Assembly (NCBI GenBank): GCA_026168455.1 | Contig: CM047426.1 | Location: 66,679,342-66,743,341, forward strand | Direction: 5' to 3' | Length of the DNA stretch: 64,000 bases | Origin: Theocolax elegans | Lineage: Eukaryota; Arthropoda; Insecta; Hymenoptera; Cerocephalidae | In this document: piece after piece, positions 22,850-33,854 of the stretch | Layout: each line of letters begins with the position of its first letter | How positions within the stretch are numbered: position 1 is the stretch's first letter | Made by a program: the position numbers and the translations under genes | Notes under the pieces: model-generated | The model's database searches: none | Seen by the model: the letters and a program-made list of their open reading frames with translations, nothing else | What the model was told of the DNA's origin: nothing

Positions 22850-24260
22850 ATGGAACTTAATTACAATGAACAAATGGAACAAATAAAAACTAGCGAACAA
22901 AACTCAGATGTTAAGAAACGTAATAATGGAATTCATTGCATTAAGTTTAATAAGGATGAATGTATTTTTCAGTTTGCAATATATGATGATGACGAACATA
23001 TAAAAACATATACTGTTCAAATTTTTAATGAAAATAATAAGGGAACATTTGGAGTTTTGGATGTTCCATTGGCCATAGATTTGCATCAAGTAGTTAAAGA
23101 AACACCTTTTTGGATAATATTGTAAATACTCCAATATTTGTAAGAAATCTTAAGTTACACTTAGACACGTATCACAAACGAAAAAAACAATATTATGATT
23201 TGAAATCTTATTTGGAAGATGTTTGTAATTGTTCTGTGGATGTGCATTATTCTTATACTTTTGTTTTATAACGTTTCTGAAATGCAAAGATTTTGAAACT
23301 AATATCTACTTTAACATAATTGTTTATGTATTTTATGACTTAACAAAAGAAAATCCTATTAAAGTAAAATTTGACTTAAATAGCTTTGATGATATTGACA
23401 ATACTAATATGAAGCAGCATTTAGAATCTTTTTCGAATGTTTTAAAACTTTAACATTAAAAGAAGCATTTATTCAAATAATTGAACAAGATAATGCATCT
23501 ATGGAATGGAAGTTGGAAAAATATGATACAATATTAAATTTAAGTGTAAGTATTTTTAAACTAAAGACTTTAAAACTGAAAAAACATTATTCATTTACTT
23601 CTCTTTTAGGATTTATCAGATTTTGAAAGCTCAGATGATGATATTAGCCAGATGAGCACTCCAAAATAGAAACAAACAAAACAAGCGGTGAAGAAGCTTT
23701 CATATACTAAAATTAAAAAAACAACTGTTAATAAATTACAAACTAATAAAAAGTCACAAGGTAAAAATGATGGCTCGACTGAACAGTATAGTCAAGGAAA
23801 TTCTCAAACAAATATGAATGTTAAACAAACACAGAAAACTAACAAGAAAAAGAAAAAAAAACTTCAAGATACAATGAGACAAACAAAACTAAACTTCACA
23901 TTAAAGAAGAATGCAAATGAAAAAAATGTTACTGGTGATAATAGTGCAATAAGCGCTGCTATTCATATTGTGAATAAAAAAAGGGTAGAACAATTAAAGC
24001 AAGTCAACACATCCAAAGGAGAATCAAATAGTGAAATGGATAAAACAGATAAAATTAATAAAGTTAATTCAAAAGGTAAACCGCAAAAACAGCAATTAGC
24101 TAGCAAGCTAGTTAATTTAAATAAGACTATTGACATGAAAAGGAAATCAATAACAAAAATAAATACCTTTAGAAGACCACATAGTATAATTAACAAACGA
24201 ATCAAGCAACCTATCATAACAAGTACACCACTTCATGTGCAAACTAATAAATTATTTTAA
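22850..24260 (+). CDS. Two-exon gene of unknown function, frame broken at homopolymers
   Basis: Exon one starts MELNYNEQMEQIKTSEQ and runs to 23545. A 64-bp GT-AG intron (23546-23609) joins LNLS to DLSDFESSDDD in phase, and exon two ends at 24260. The N-terminal half is rich in beta-strand-like segments (CIFQFAIYDDDE, TYTVQIFNENN, IYFNIIVYVFYDLT); the C-terminal half is a Lys-rich disordered tail with TMRQTKLNFTLKK. The frame is broken at about 23110, 23262 and 23447, in each case by one missing base in a T or A run, and by a TAG at 23667. The pattern could be sequencing error in a real gene or early decay. The upstream context and a 3' region with polyadenylation-like AATAAA words suggest a complete unit. 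I recognise no family. Confidence 0.55.
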
Positions 24261-24672
24261 CCAACTACAAATGATAATTTGGACATCAGTGAAATAAGTA
24301 GAAGAGAATCTGTAAATACCAATAATCATAATAGCAGTAGTAGTAGTACCAGAAACCTAAGACTTTCTCGTAATTAAAAAAATTGTATAAATTTAAAATT
24401 GTTAATATTATTTAATTATGGTTGCAAAACACCAATATATTAAGTATATGATGGAATGTGCATCCAATAATTAAACACGCACATTATTTTTGTACAATAT
24501 ACAATAACATTCTAATATTTTTCATCCAAAATAATTGAATAAACAATAATTTTATTCATAATAACATTGTAATATTTTTCATCCAAAATAATTGAATAAA
24601 CAATTATTTATTAACTTCTAAGAAAGGAAATAAGGATATTTATTTACAAAATGTTTCTTATTAGAAATAATA
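24261..24672 (+). other. 3' region with 54-bp tandem duplication and AATAAA
   Basis: The unit AATATTTTTCATCCAAAATA followed by ATTGAATAAACAAT occurs at 24515-24555 and 24570-24610. Each copy contains AATAAA, the canonical polyadenylation hexamer. It is likely the 3' end of the preceding two-exon gene. Confidence 0.45.
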
Positions 24673-24955
24673 AATTATAATTTGTAACGGGGTACGGATT
24701 GAATATAAGGAATAAAAAAATCAACGAAGGTATCGGGGCGCGAACCCACGATCCCGGGAGCGCGAGGCAGAAGCCTCACCACTGCGCTACCATTCGCAAT
24801 TATCCCGGCTAGTCGACTTGGTCCTATCGACGAACGTCGCCGATAATTCAGGGATCTAACCTGCGCCGACACTCGAAAATCCGTACCCGTTATATCCCCC
24901 ACCCAAACGCGACCTACGCCCTCGGGGAGCCGTTTGATCACTTCGATCACCTGGG
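24673..24955 (-). mobile_element. tRNA-derived SINE
   Basis: On the minus strand the segment 24797-24734 reads as a tRNA-like head: an A box in GGTAGCGCAGTGGTGAGG, an anticodon-arm-like CTTCTGCCTCGCGCTCC, and a B box in GTGGGTTCGCGCCCCG. These are internal RNA polymerase III promoter elements. It lies directly against the 3' limit of the Gypsy pol fragment, so it may have inserted into it. The upstream part (24800-24950) has no coding match despite being open. An AT-rich tail follows the head near 24680. It is not a functional tRNA; the arms do not fold cleanly. Confidence 0.6.
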
Positions 24956-26600
24956 CTAGAGAGGCGAAGGTTGTCCCTGCTCGACCGGTGTCAAGAAGAC
25001 CGTTTTCTGAGCACCGGGAGCCTCGTTAGGGATAGCCGTGCGTTTGCACCACCACGCTTGAGATCCCAGAAACTCAAGCTCCCCTACGTCTAGTGCCAAC
25101 CTTGGAGGTGTACTGCGTATACGTATACACACTGCGGAGCTGCAGACACAGGCTTTTCTCCTACAGTCGTACCTCCGCACTTTTTGACGTTCTCGCGGGG
25201 AAATCCACCGGGACTGTGGTGGTGGGGATGGGAGTTTATGACCGACTTCGGTCCAAGATGAGCCAGGCGAAGATAAACTACTTCGTTTCTTCTGGCAAGT
25301 GGGTTTTTGAGTTGGGCGCCATTTGTATTTACGGTCTTTCTTCGTTAAAGACGTAAGGGGCTCGGCGATCGTCGCGAAATCCTTTAAGAATTTCCGATAC
25401 CACGACGCCATTCCTAGGAACCTCCTAAGCTGCTTAATATTTTTAGGAGCTGGGTAGTTTAGTATCGGTTCAATCTTAGTTGGATTGGGCCGAAAACCGT
25501 CGCGGTTTACCAGTACCCCGAGGTACTTTTCCTCTTCCTGGCAAACTACGCTTTTCTCGCGATTTACAGTTAGCCCCGCTTATTTGATTCGCCACAGAAC
25601 TGTCTCAAGTAACTTAACGTGCTCCTCGAAAGTCTCGGAAGTAATTATCACGTCGTCGAGATAGGAGTGTACATACGGCTCGAGGCTAGGTCCGATGATA
25701 CGATCTATCAGCCGCTGGAACGTCGCACCAGCATTGTTCAGTCCATACGGCATTAGCGTGAATTGGTACAGGCCCATCCCTGGTACCGTGAAAGCCGTTA
25801 TCTCGCGAGAGTTGGCATGCAGGGGGATCTGGTGGTACGCGCTACTCAGATCCAGCGTGCTTATATACCGTGCACTTTGTAACTTGCGCAGGATGCTATC
25901 CATATTCGGGAGGGGATAAGCATCCGGCTTAGTTACTGCATTGATTTTCCTGAAATCGATGCAAAACCTATATTTGCCATTATCCTTACAGACCATGACC
26001 ACAGGACTAGACCAACTACTAGCCGAAGGCTCGATTATGCCCGCAGCGAGCATTTCATCAACCTGTTCCTTCATTTTATCGCTAATAGCCTTGGATACTG
26101 GATAGCACTTTTGCTTGATTGGGCGAGCTGATCCTACATCGATCGTGTGCTCCGCCAAGCTCGTGCGTCCGATAGGACCGCCACCCGGTCACAGCATCCG
26201 GTCTAGTAGTTTTCGGAGTTGCTCTCTCTCGGCGGGTAGCGCGTCCGCTAAGCCGATCGAGTTGAGAGATGCTATACACGGGAAATCTACGCCCGCCAAC
26301 TCCAAGGAGACTGATCTCTTCTTATCTTTAAAAAGCAAGCGGTTCTCTTGTGGAAAGAGGATCGCATTAAACTTCTTAATAAAATTCACGCCTACATAAC
26401 AATCAGCGTCTAAGTGTGGCATTATACCTATTTTGAGGTCGTGTTTTATACCTGCGACCTCAAACGGCAAGTAGGTATAACCCGTGACAGGAGAGAAACG
26501 TCCGTCTCCTAATTTCGCTCCCTTCCCGCTATCAGGTCGTACTGATTTACCTAATTCATTGGCAATCAGGAGGGCGATCGGTCCCAAATTTCGCATCACT
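24956..26600 (-). pseudogene. Gypsy-type pol fragment (protease end, RT, start of RNase H)
   Basis: Reading leftwards: the C-terminal half of the protease/linker (26599-26189, with IGIMPHLDADCYVGVNFI), the RT (26158-25580) with SSWSSPVVMV, YRFCIDFRKIN, PYGLNNAGATFQR and the catalytic YLDD, and, after a gap, MASWYRKF and LTSLTKKDRKYKW at 25411. From there the frame collapses through frameshifts. The protease active site is lost at the right edge (26600), where unrelated AT-rich DNA begins. The element belongs to the same lineage as the Gypsy copy at 49430-55481 (shared MPxLDAxCYxxVNFI) but is clearly diverged from it. There is no LTR on either side. It is an inactive remnant inside the 10.2-kb insert. 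Confidence 0.9.
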
Positions 26601-26720
26601 CGTCACAAATTTTTAATGTCTTTACACCTTCTTAACAAATATATTATATTAAAATTGTTCATCAACATTCTTCAATGAACTAATAATGCACAGTCTATTT
26701 TGTTTTTAACTTGTCGGAAG

Positions 26721-27505
26721 CACTTCATCTCTGAAGGCAAGAGCAGAAACTACTTTTTGGTGTCCTTAATATTCTCTCTTCACAGTTCCTGTTGCTATAT
26801 TCCATAATAATGCAACACCATCCGACGAAGCAGTAAAAATGTATTGCGAATCAGCACTGAAAGCTACATCCCAAACCCATCGTTTAGCTTCATGCTGTAG
26901 AACTTGCACCTCGGAAAAGTCTGTTGTTTTCCAAACTTTGGCAGTCTTATCTGCTGAAGTAGTAACAAGAAGTGTACTATCAGGACTAAACTTACATCTA
27001 AGTGCATATGCTCTATGTGCATTTAACTTATGCCTAGGATTTAATTTTGTAGGTTCTTCACCGATACCACCGGTAAGTGTCCATATAAAACAATGACCTG
27101 TTGTTAACAGCAGCCATATAAGTCCCAACTGCATCAACTGCTATGTCTTGAATAGAAGCTTCTGCTTCAGGTATTAATTGCTCATTATGGTCTGACCTTA
27201 GATCCCACAAATGTATAACTCCACTTTTTGCTTGATACGTTTCATGACTGGGCTCCAGAATCTAAATTGTTAAATAAATTATTTTATTAACAAATAATTA
27301 TATTATTTTTAACTTCTCTAAAATAATTTATTCAAATAATTAATAAACATTTCCTAAATTTTTTTTACTATTTTTATTTAAATCTTGATACTTAGAAATG
27401 TAGTAAAAATAAAAAATTTAAATAATCATTATACTGTACCTGTGAAAACTGTAGTGCAAAACCAAGAATTTGACAAACTTTTAAATTATCAACATTAAAC
27501 ATAAC
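26721..27505 (-). pseudogene. mLST8 (LST8 WD40 protein, TOR complex subunit) pseudogene
   Basis: The main exon (27261-26721) reads SGVIHLWDL, SDHNEQLIPEAEASIQD, GTYMAAVNN, then HCFIWTLTGGIGEEPTKLN, RYALRCKFSPDS-type sequence as YALRCKFSPDSTLLVTTSAD, KVWKTTDF, FSADSQYIFTASSDG and VKREY. These are the last WD40 blades of mLST8, an essential subunit of the TOR kinase complexes. A probable further exon (CQILGFALQFSQ) lies at 27440-27505, separated by a GT-AG intron. Lesions: a frameshift at NN-GHC (27105) and a TAA after VKREY where the family has a small residue; GHQKVVSALAFRDEV follows in frame. A retained intron argues against retroposition. The rest of the gene is absent. Confidence 0.9.
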
Positions 27506-27829
27506 CAATAATTGTCACTGACAGGTTCTGCTACGCGCACGTTTCTCGGCAAATTAGATGATTGACGACCGTGCAAGATAAAAGATGACCGTTTAAGATA
27601 ATAATGAAAAAATAACTAGATCACGCGTGTCTCACTCACTCTTTCGTTTTCCCCTATAGCTCTGTCTCAACTTTTTCGAGTAGACATATATATATTTATA
27701 GGAGACGAAAAGGATATCAAAAAATACATAGCCCAGTAAAAGAATTTGACATCTCAGATATTTACATGAAATTTCATTTATTTAAAGAGTATTACTAATC
27801 GTTATTATTACATGTTTAACGTTCAATTT
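27506..27829. other. Spacer, nothing recognised
   Basis: A mixed-composition stretch without a coding frame or recognisable repeat end. Confidence 0.4.
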
Positions 27830-30800
27830 GTGTCTCTAGATAGTAATTTATAAAACACCTCCCACGAAGGTATCAACATTCGCAAGTATGGTTTCTAATC
27901 ACAGTTTAAAAAACTTTCTCTGATAAAAGAAATCTTGAATTTCAACTCTCACTTTTTTCTACTTACTGTTTTCAATTTCACATTTTTTTATATACTTTGT
28001 ACTGAAGCTCTATAAAGTTTATACAATACAAAGTACTGCATTCAGAGTGGAATAATCGATAGTATTTTTACTATACCATAAATTTGTTTTTAATTAATAA
28101 TTTATATATTTTTGCGTTGACTTCGTAGAAAGTTTCTGCAATTGAAAGTACCGAAATCAAATTGGTATCGACAAGTATATTTTTCCATACCATAATGTTT
28201 TTAATTAAACATTTATATACTTTCCTTAAACTCCATAAAAAGTTTCTGCAATTGAAAGTACTGAAATCAAATCGGTATCGACAAGTATTTTATTCCATAC
28301 AAAAAATTTGTTTTTAATTAAACATTTATATACTTTGCTTTAACTCCATATAGAGTTTCTGCAATTGATATAGTACTGAAATCAAAGTGATATTGATGTC
28401 TGGAAAGCATTTTATAAAACACCTTCCACGAAGGTGTCAACGTTCGCAAGTATAGTTTCAAATTGCACTTTCAAAATTGTTATCTGATAACAAAAATCTT
28501 TAATTATTACTCCCATCCTATTTCTACTTATATTTTGCTTAAACTCCATAAAAAGTTTCTGCAATAGATACTACTGAAATCAAAACAACACAATCGATAA
28601 GTACTTATAACCATATCATAAATTTGTTTTCAATTAAATATTTATATATTTCACATAAATTTCATAAAAAGTTTATGCAATAGAAAGTACTAAAATCAAA
28701 GCGGAATAATCGACAAGTATTTTTTACCATACCGTAAATTTGTTTTTAATTAATCATTTATATATTTTTTTGCGTTAACTGCATAAAAAGTTTCTGTAAT
28801 TGAAAGTACTGAAATCAAATTAAATCACAAGTATTTATCTTTACAAATACAAATATTTATTAATTCAATTGAATACAAACATTTGTTCGGAATAGTATTC
28901 TACAAATTTTGTCCACATAAACAGAAACTTCTAATTTATTTATTAGGGTTTCACTTTCAATAATTTATTTATTTGTTATTATTACATGTTTAATGTTCAA
29001 TTTGTGTCTCTAAATGGTAATTTATAAAACACCTTCCATGAAGGTGTCAACATTCGCAAGTATGGTTTCTAATCACAGTTTTAAAAATCAAAATGCAATT
29101 GTCAAGTATGGTGTATATTTTAATCACACTTTTAAAATTGCTATGTAAATATAATAGTTAAACATTTCTAATTTTTAAGCAAATTTTGTTGCACCACAAT
29201 AAAAACAAAATTTTTTTATTAAGAAATTAACTACGTACATAATTCCTAAATAGTTTCTGCAATGGAAAGTACTGAAATCAAAATGAAATTGACAAGTATT
29301 TTTATAAATATTTATTACTATAAAACTTTACGTTTAATGTTGTAAAACACCTTCAAGAAGGTGTACATTTTGGCAAGTATGGGTTCGGTCCGATCACAAT
29401 TTTCCAATATTTTTATTTTAACTAAACCTATATTACATAATAACTTATTTATCAATAGAATAATACTAATGAAGTTATTACATTAGAAAGTACTGAAATC
29501 AAAATGCAATTGTCAAGTATGGTGTATATTTTAATCACACTTTTAAAATTGTTGTACATAATTCGTAGAAAGTTTCCGCATAGAAAGTACTGAAATCAAA
29601 ATGGAATCGGCAAGTATTGCTTTTCAAAAATAAATATATTTTTCGAACTGAATGTACTAATATTCTCTGAATAATTCTATCTTACTCATTTATGCCCTAT
29701 ATATCATTATTGCAGATAATATTAATTTGTCAAACCGAGTACAAGCACTTCATAAGTATTATATAGTAAAAAAAATAAATAGATACGATCCATTGCAAAT
29801 AGAAATTCGTTTTATAGTTTAAAACATTAGAAATCTTTATTTTAACATTTTTTTAATCGTTAATCTACTTTCTTAAGTTAGTAAGAGAATATTCAAAATT
29901 AACTCGTGATACACCCAACGGTGGTGCAAGTATTATTTCATTTAAAAAGAATAAAAATGAGAAAAATTTCTGTTTTATTACTTTTCCATAAATTAATTTT
30001 GCACAAATGAATATTATTATAAAATTGTGTAAATGAGTAAGATAGAATTTTTCAGAAAATATTAGTACATTCAGTTCGAAAAATAAATATATTTTTCGAA
30101 CTGAATGTACTAATATTTCTGAAAATTCTATCTTACTCATTTATTTTTTTTTTTTTAGTTACAGCAGAAAATACACAATTTTATAATAATATTCATTTGT
30201 GCAAAATTAATTTATGGAAAAGTAATAAAACAGAAATTTTTCTCATTTTTATTCTTTTTAAATGAAATAATACTTGCACCACGCGTTGGTTTGCCTTATT
30301 ACTTTTAATAAGTTATAATTAGCAATGCATAATATATTATATATGCACATCTATATCAAGTTATGATAAATATTTTAAGGTAAGTTAATAGGTACAACAT
30401 ATCTAAATGATTTTTAGTGACTCTCATAAGCCCTATATATATCATTATTGCAGATAATATTAATTTGTCAAACCGAGTACAAGCACTTCATAAGTATTAT
30501 ATAGTAAAAAAAATAAATAGATACGATCCATTGCAAATAGAAATTCGTTTTATAGTTTAAAACATTAGAAATCTTTATTTTAACATTTTTTTAATCGTTA
30601 ATCTACTTTCTTAAGTTAGTAAGAGAATATTCAAAATTAACTCGTGATACACCCAACGGTGGTGCAAGTATTATTTCATTTAAAAAGAATAAAAATGAGA
30701 AAAATTTCTGTTTTATTACTTTTCCATAAATTAATTTTGCACAAATGAATATTATTATAAAATTGTGTAAATGAGTAAGATAGAATTTTTCAGAAAATAT

Positions 30801-32182
30801 TAGTACATTCAGTTCGAAAAATATATTTATTTTTGAAAAGCAATACTTGCCGATTCCATTTTGATTTCAGTACTTTCTATTGCGGAAACTTTCTACGAAT
30901 TATGTACAACAATTTTAAAAGTGTGATTAAAATATACACCATACTTGACAATTGCATTTTGATTTCAGTACTTTCTAATGTAATAACTTCATTAGTATTA
31001 TTCTATTGATAAATAAGTTATTATGTAATATAGGTTTAGTTAAAATAAAAATATTGGAAAATTGTGATCGGACCGAACCCATACTTGCCAAAATGTACAC
31101 CTTCTTGAAGGTGTTTTACAACATTAAACGTAAAGTTTTATAGTAATAAATATTTATAAAAATACTTGTCAATTTCATTTTGATTTCAGTACTTTCTATT
31201 GCAGAAACTATTTAGGAATTATATGTACGTAGTTAATTTCTTAATAAAAAAATTTTGTTTTTATTGTGGTGCAACAAAATTTGCTTAAAAATTAGAAATG
31301 TTTACATAGCAATTTTAAAATTGTGATTAAAATATACACCATACTTGACAATTGCATTTTGATTTTTTAAACTGTGATTAGAAACCATACTTGCGAATGT
31401 TGACACCTTCGTGGAAGGTGTTTTATAAATTACTATTTAGAGACACAAATTGAACATTAAACATGTAATAATAACAAATAAATAAATTATTGAAAGTGAA
31501 ATCCTAATAAATAAATTAGAAGTTTCTGTTTATGTGGACAAAATTTGTAGAATACTATTCCGAACAAATGTTTGTATTCAATTGAATTAATAAATATTTG
31601 TATTTGTAAAGATAAATACTTGTGATTCAATTTGATTTCAGTACTTTCAATTACAGAAACTTTTTATGCAGTTAACGCAAAAAAATATATAAATGATTAA
31701 TTAAAAACAAATTTACGGTATGGTAAAAAATACTTTTCGATTATTCCGCTTTGATTTTAGTACTTTCTATTGCATAAACTTTTTATGGAGTTTATGTGAA
31801 ATATATAAATGTTTAATTAAAAACAAATTTATGATATGGTTATAAGTACTTATCGATTGTGTTGTTTTGATTTCAGTAGTATCTATTGCAGAAACTTTTT
31901 ATGGAGTTTAAGCAAAATATAAGTAGAAATAGGATGGGAGTAATAATTAAAGATTTTTGTTATCAGATAACAATTCTGAAAGTGCAATTTGAAACTATAC
32001 TTGCGAACGTTGACACCTTCGTGGAAGGTGTTTTATAAAGTGCTTTCCAGACATCAATATCACTTTGATTTCAGTACTATATCAATTGCAGAAACTCTAT
32101 ATGGAGTTAAAGCAAAGTATATAAATGTTTAATTAAAAACAAATTTTTTGTATGGAAAAAAATACTTGTCGATACCGATTTG
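27830..32182. mobile_element. Foldback-like palindrome with internal tandem repeats
   Basis: Left arm 28268-29690 and right arm 30805-32182 are inverted copies. Each arm is a chain of about 110-bp units containing TTTCTGCAATTGAAAGTACT, GAAATCAAA and GACAAGTATT, with TTTGTTTTTAATTAA between them (anchors at 28133, 28243, 28356). Interspersed hairpins read ACACCTTC-loop-GAAGGTGT. The centre holds a shorter perfect palindrome around 30083 and a 390-bp direct repeat (29690-30080 and 30428-30825). Long inverted arms made of tandem subrepeats are the hallmark of Foldback elements. The left arm extends about 440 bp further out than the right, which stops abruptly at the RT gene. No transposase is present. 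Confidence 0.75.
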
Positions 32183-32185
32183 ATC

Positions 32186-33470
32186 TTTTATACAGTAATA
32201 TGTCGTTCTTAAAGCTATCAAGACATGAAAGTTCCAAAGTTTCCAATACCATATCTGCGAACCATGGACTGGTACAAAAACCCATAGGAGCTCCCATTAT
32301 TTGTTTATATATCCCCTCCATAAATTCAATCTTAACAAGGGAAATGCTATTCTTCAGAAATCTCCATTTTTTTTATATTGCTTGTAGTATTAAATTTTTT
32401 GGTAAATTTGAGAAAAGAGAACACTCAAATTGTCTAATATTTTTTTCCATTCTGTACTATTTTTTAAGTTTGATGCTGGTTTTGGAATATATTTATTAAA
32501 TAATATACTTAACGCTTTATCAAAAGCATAAGTAGGACTATTCATAGCAGATACTATAATACGGATGGGAAAGTTTTCTTTGTGAATCTTAAGTAAACCA
32601 TAAGCTTTAGGAATGTTAGTGTTGTCTAAATTTAATTTAATATTATCAAAACTATTTTCATTATTAAAAATGCCTTTATTATCCCAATCTTTTATAATAG
32701 ACTGAGTTTTAGTTTGCAATTTCCTAAGCGGGCATTTTTTAATTTCCGTATAATATTTTCTGTCATTGAGTGAGTCCTCCATCTTCCTAATATACATAGA
32801 TCTCTCCATAATAACGCATACCGCCCCCTTATCTGCCTTAGTGACAACATCTTGGTTGTTTTTCAGAAATTTAACTGTTTTGTTGTAGTTTTCTGCAATA
32901 ATTCTATCCGTATAACTTGTGTGTTTTTTATTCGTAACAAATTTATTAACACACTGTACAAGTTCTTTCTTTAATTTATTATTCCTAACCGCAATACTTT
33001 CATAATTTAAATCGTCATTAGTATTGTTATCTTGTGTGTTGGTTTCATTAACTTGAAGGTGGAACTCAATGTCTTTCAAAATTTCGAAAGCGGAGCTTTT
33101 ATCGAAATTGGAGGTAAAATTAAATTTTTCGCCAAGACGCAATGTATCACGAACGTAAGGAGGGATGTCTCTATTCGTGGTGTTAACTACCCATTTATCT
33201 CTTATATCAACAAATTCACCTTCGGACTCCGTATTATAAAATAAATTTGTATGTCTCATGTATTTTTCGTCATTTAATTTGAGATTGTTTAATTTTTTGC
33301 TTTTTATCATTTTCTGTTTCGAGTGATATATATCTAAAATGTAGGGGTAAAAGTTTTTAAATTTATTTGCGTACTCGTTACCTATTTTATCTTTAATTAT
33401 CTTAATACTATCGTTAATCCTATTATCTATGTACTTTAAATGTATGTTTAAATCTGTTTTTTCTAATTAA
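32186..33470 (-). pseudogene. Penelope-like RT N-terminal and palm segment
   Basis: The main frame (33310-32390) begins inside the gene; open sequence continues upstream to about 33468 (LKYIDNRINDSIKIIKDKIG). Motifs include TKADKGAVCVIMERSMYI, NIPKAYGLLKIHKENFPIR and IIVSAMNSPTYAFDKALS, all typical of Penelope-like RTs. Motif A probably survives as LDNLSVLF. After frameshifts near 32390 the frame continues WRFLKNSISLV, KQIMGAPMGFCTSPWFADMV and ends LLYKR, where the 10.2-kb insert begins. The continuation starting YVDD is at 21985 on the same strand. The 5' end is truncated next to the opposite-strand copy at 33483. Confidence 0.9.
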
Positions 33471-33482
33471 ATTCTAATTAAA

Positions 33483-33854
33483 TTGGGTAAAGATAAAACA
33501 GTAAAGAATGAAATTTGTAATATTGTATATAAGATACCATGTGGTAACTGCCCAGCGTTATACATAGGCACGAGTAAGCGTAAACTCAAAACCCGCATAA
33601 GAGAACATGAATATGACATAAAAAATAAAAATGACAGATCGGCATTAGCGGTCCACACAATTAAAACAGGACATAGCATTGATTTTAAAAAAACATGTAT
33701 CATGGACATTGAAAATAATTTTAAAAAACGTATGTTCTCTGAAATGATGAATCTTTATATACATGACGAGACATTAAACCGTATTGAAGACGTAAATTTT
33801 CTAAAAAACATATATAATGTTACGCTTGACAGTGTGAAAATGTTATATGCGTAG
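33483..33854 (+). CDS. GIY-YIG endonuclease domain, inverted Penelope copy
   Basis: This duplicates the endonuclease at 20294-20760 in opposite orientation and is nearly identical. It opens at LGKDKTVKNE and contains NIVYKIPCGNCPALYIG, KLKTRIREHE, HTIKTGHSIDF and KKRMFSEMMNLYIH; here the His before TIKTGH is intact. It starts within a few bases of the truncated 5' end of the minus-strand RT, so the two are head to head. Penelope-like insertions are known to carry a partial terminal copy in direct or inverted orientation, which explains this arrangement. It is a partial domain without RT. Confidence 0.9.
   Translation: MGKDKTVKNEICNIVYKIPCGNCPALYIGTSKRKLKTRIREHEYDIKNKNDRSALAVHTIKTGHSIDFKKTCIMDIENNFKKRMFSEMMNLYIHDETLNRIEDVNFLKNIYNVTLDSVKMLYA

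Larger units (their letters stand above)
21988..32182. mobile_element. 10.2-kb insert inside the Penelope-like RT gene
   Basis: The RT gene on the minus strand stops at LLYKR (near 32186) and resumes at YVDD (21985). Both flanks carry ATC, at 21985-21987 and 32183-32185; removing the insert plus one ATC rebuilds the reading frame without gain or loss. The insert holds a hairpin module at its left edge, a two-exon gene (22850-24260), a tRNA-derived SINE, a Gypsy pol fragment, an mLST8 pseudogene and a large palindrome. The ends share no inverted repeat that I can see, so it may be a large composite element with captured host DNA or filler DNA from break repair, where ATC would be microhomology. 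The boundaries are secure; the mechanism is inference. Confidence 0.8.

Noticed and set aside
24734..24797. Functional tRNA gene on the minus strand
   Set aside because: Pol III boxes are present but the cloverleaf does not close, and it lies within a repeat-like unit against a Gypsy fragment.
29865..30140. 91-codon frame at the centre of the palindrome
   Set aside because: It is AT-rich translation across an inverted repeat without similarity to anything known to me.
21988..32182. The 10.2-kb insert as a Helitron (A/T site, TC start possible, captured genes)
   Set aside because: No CTRR-type 3' end with a preceding hairpin is found at either edge, no Rep/helicase is present, and the shared ATC fits a 3-bp duplication or microhomology equally well.
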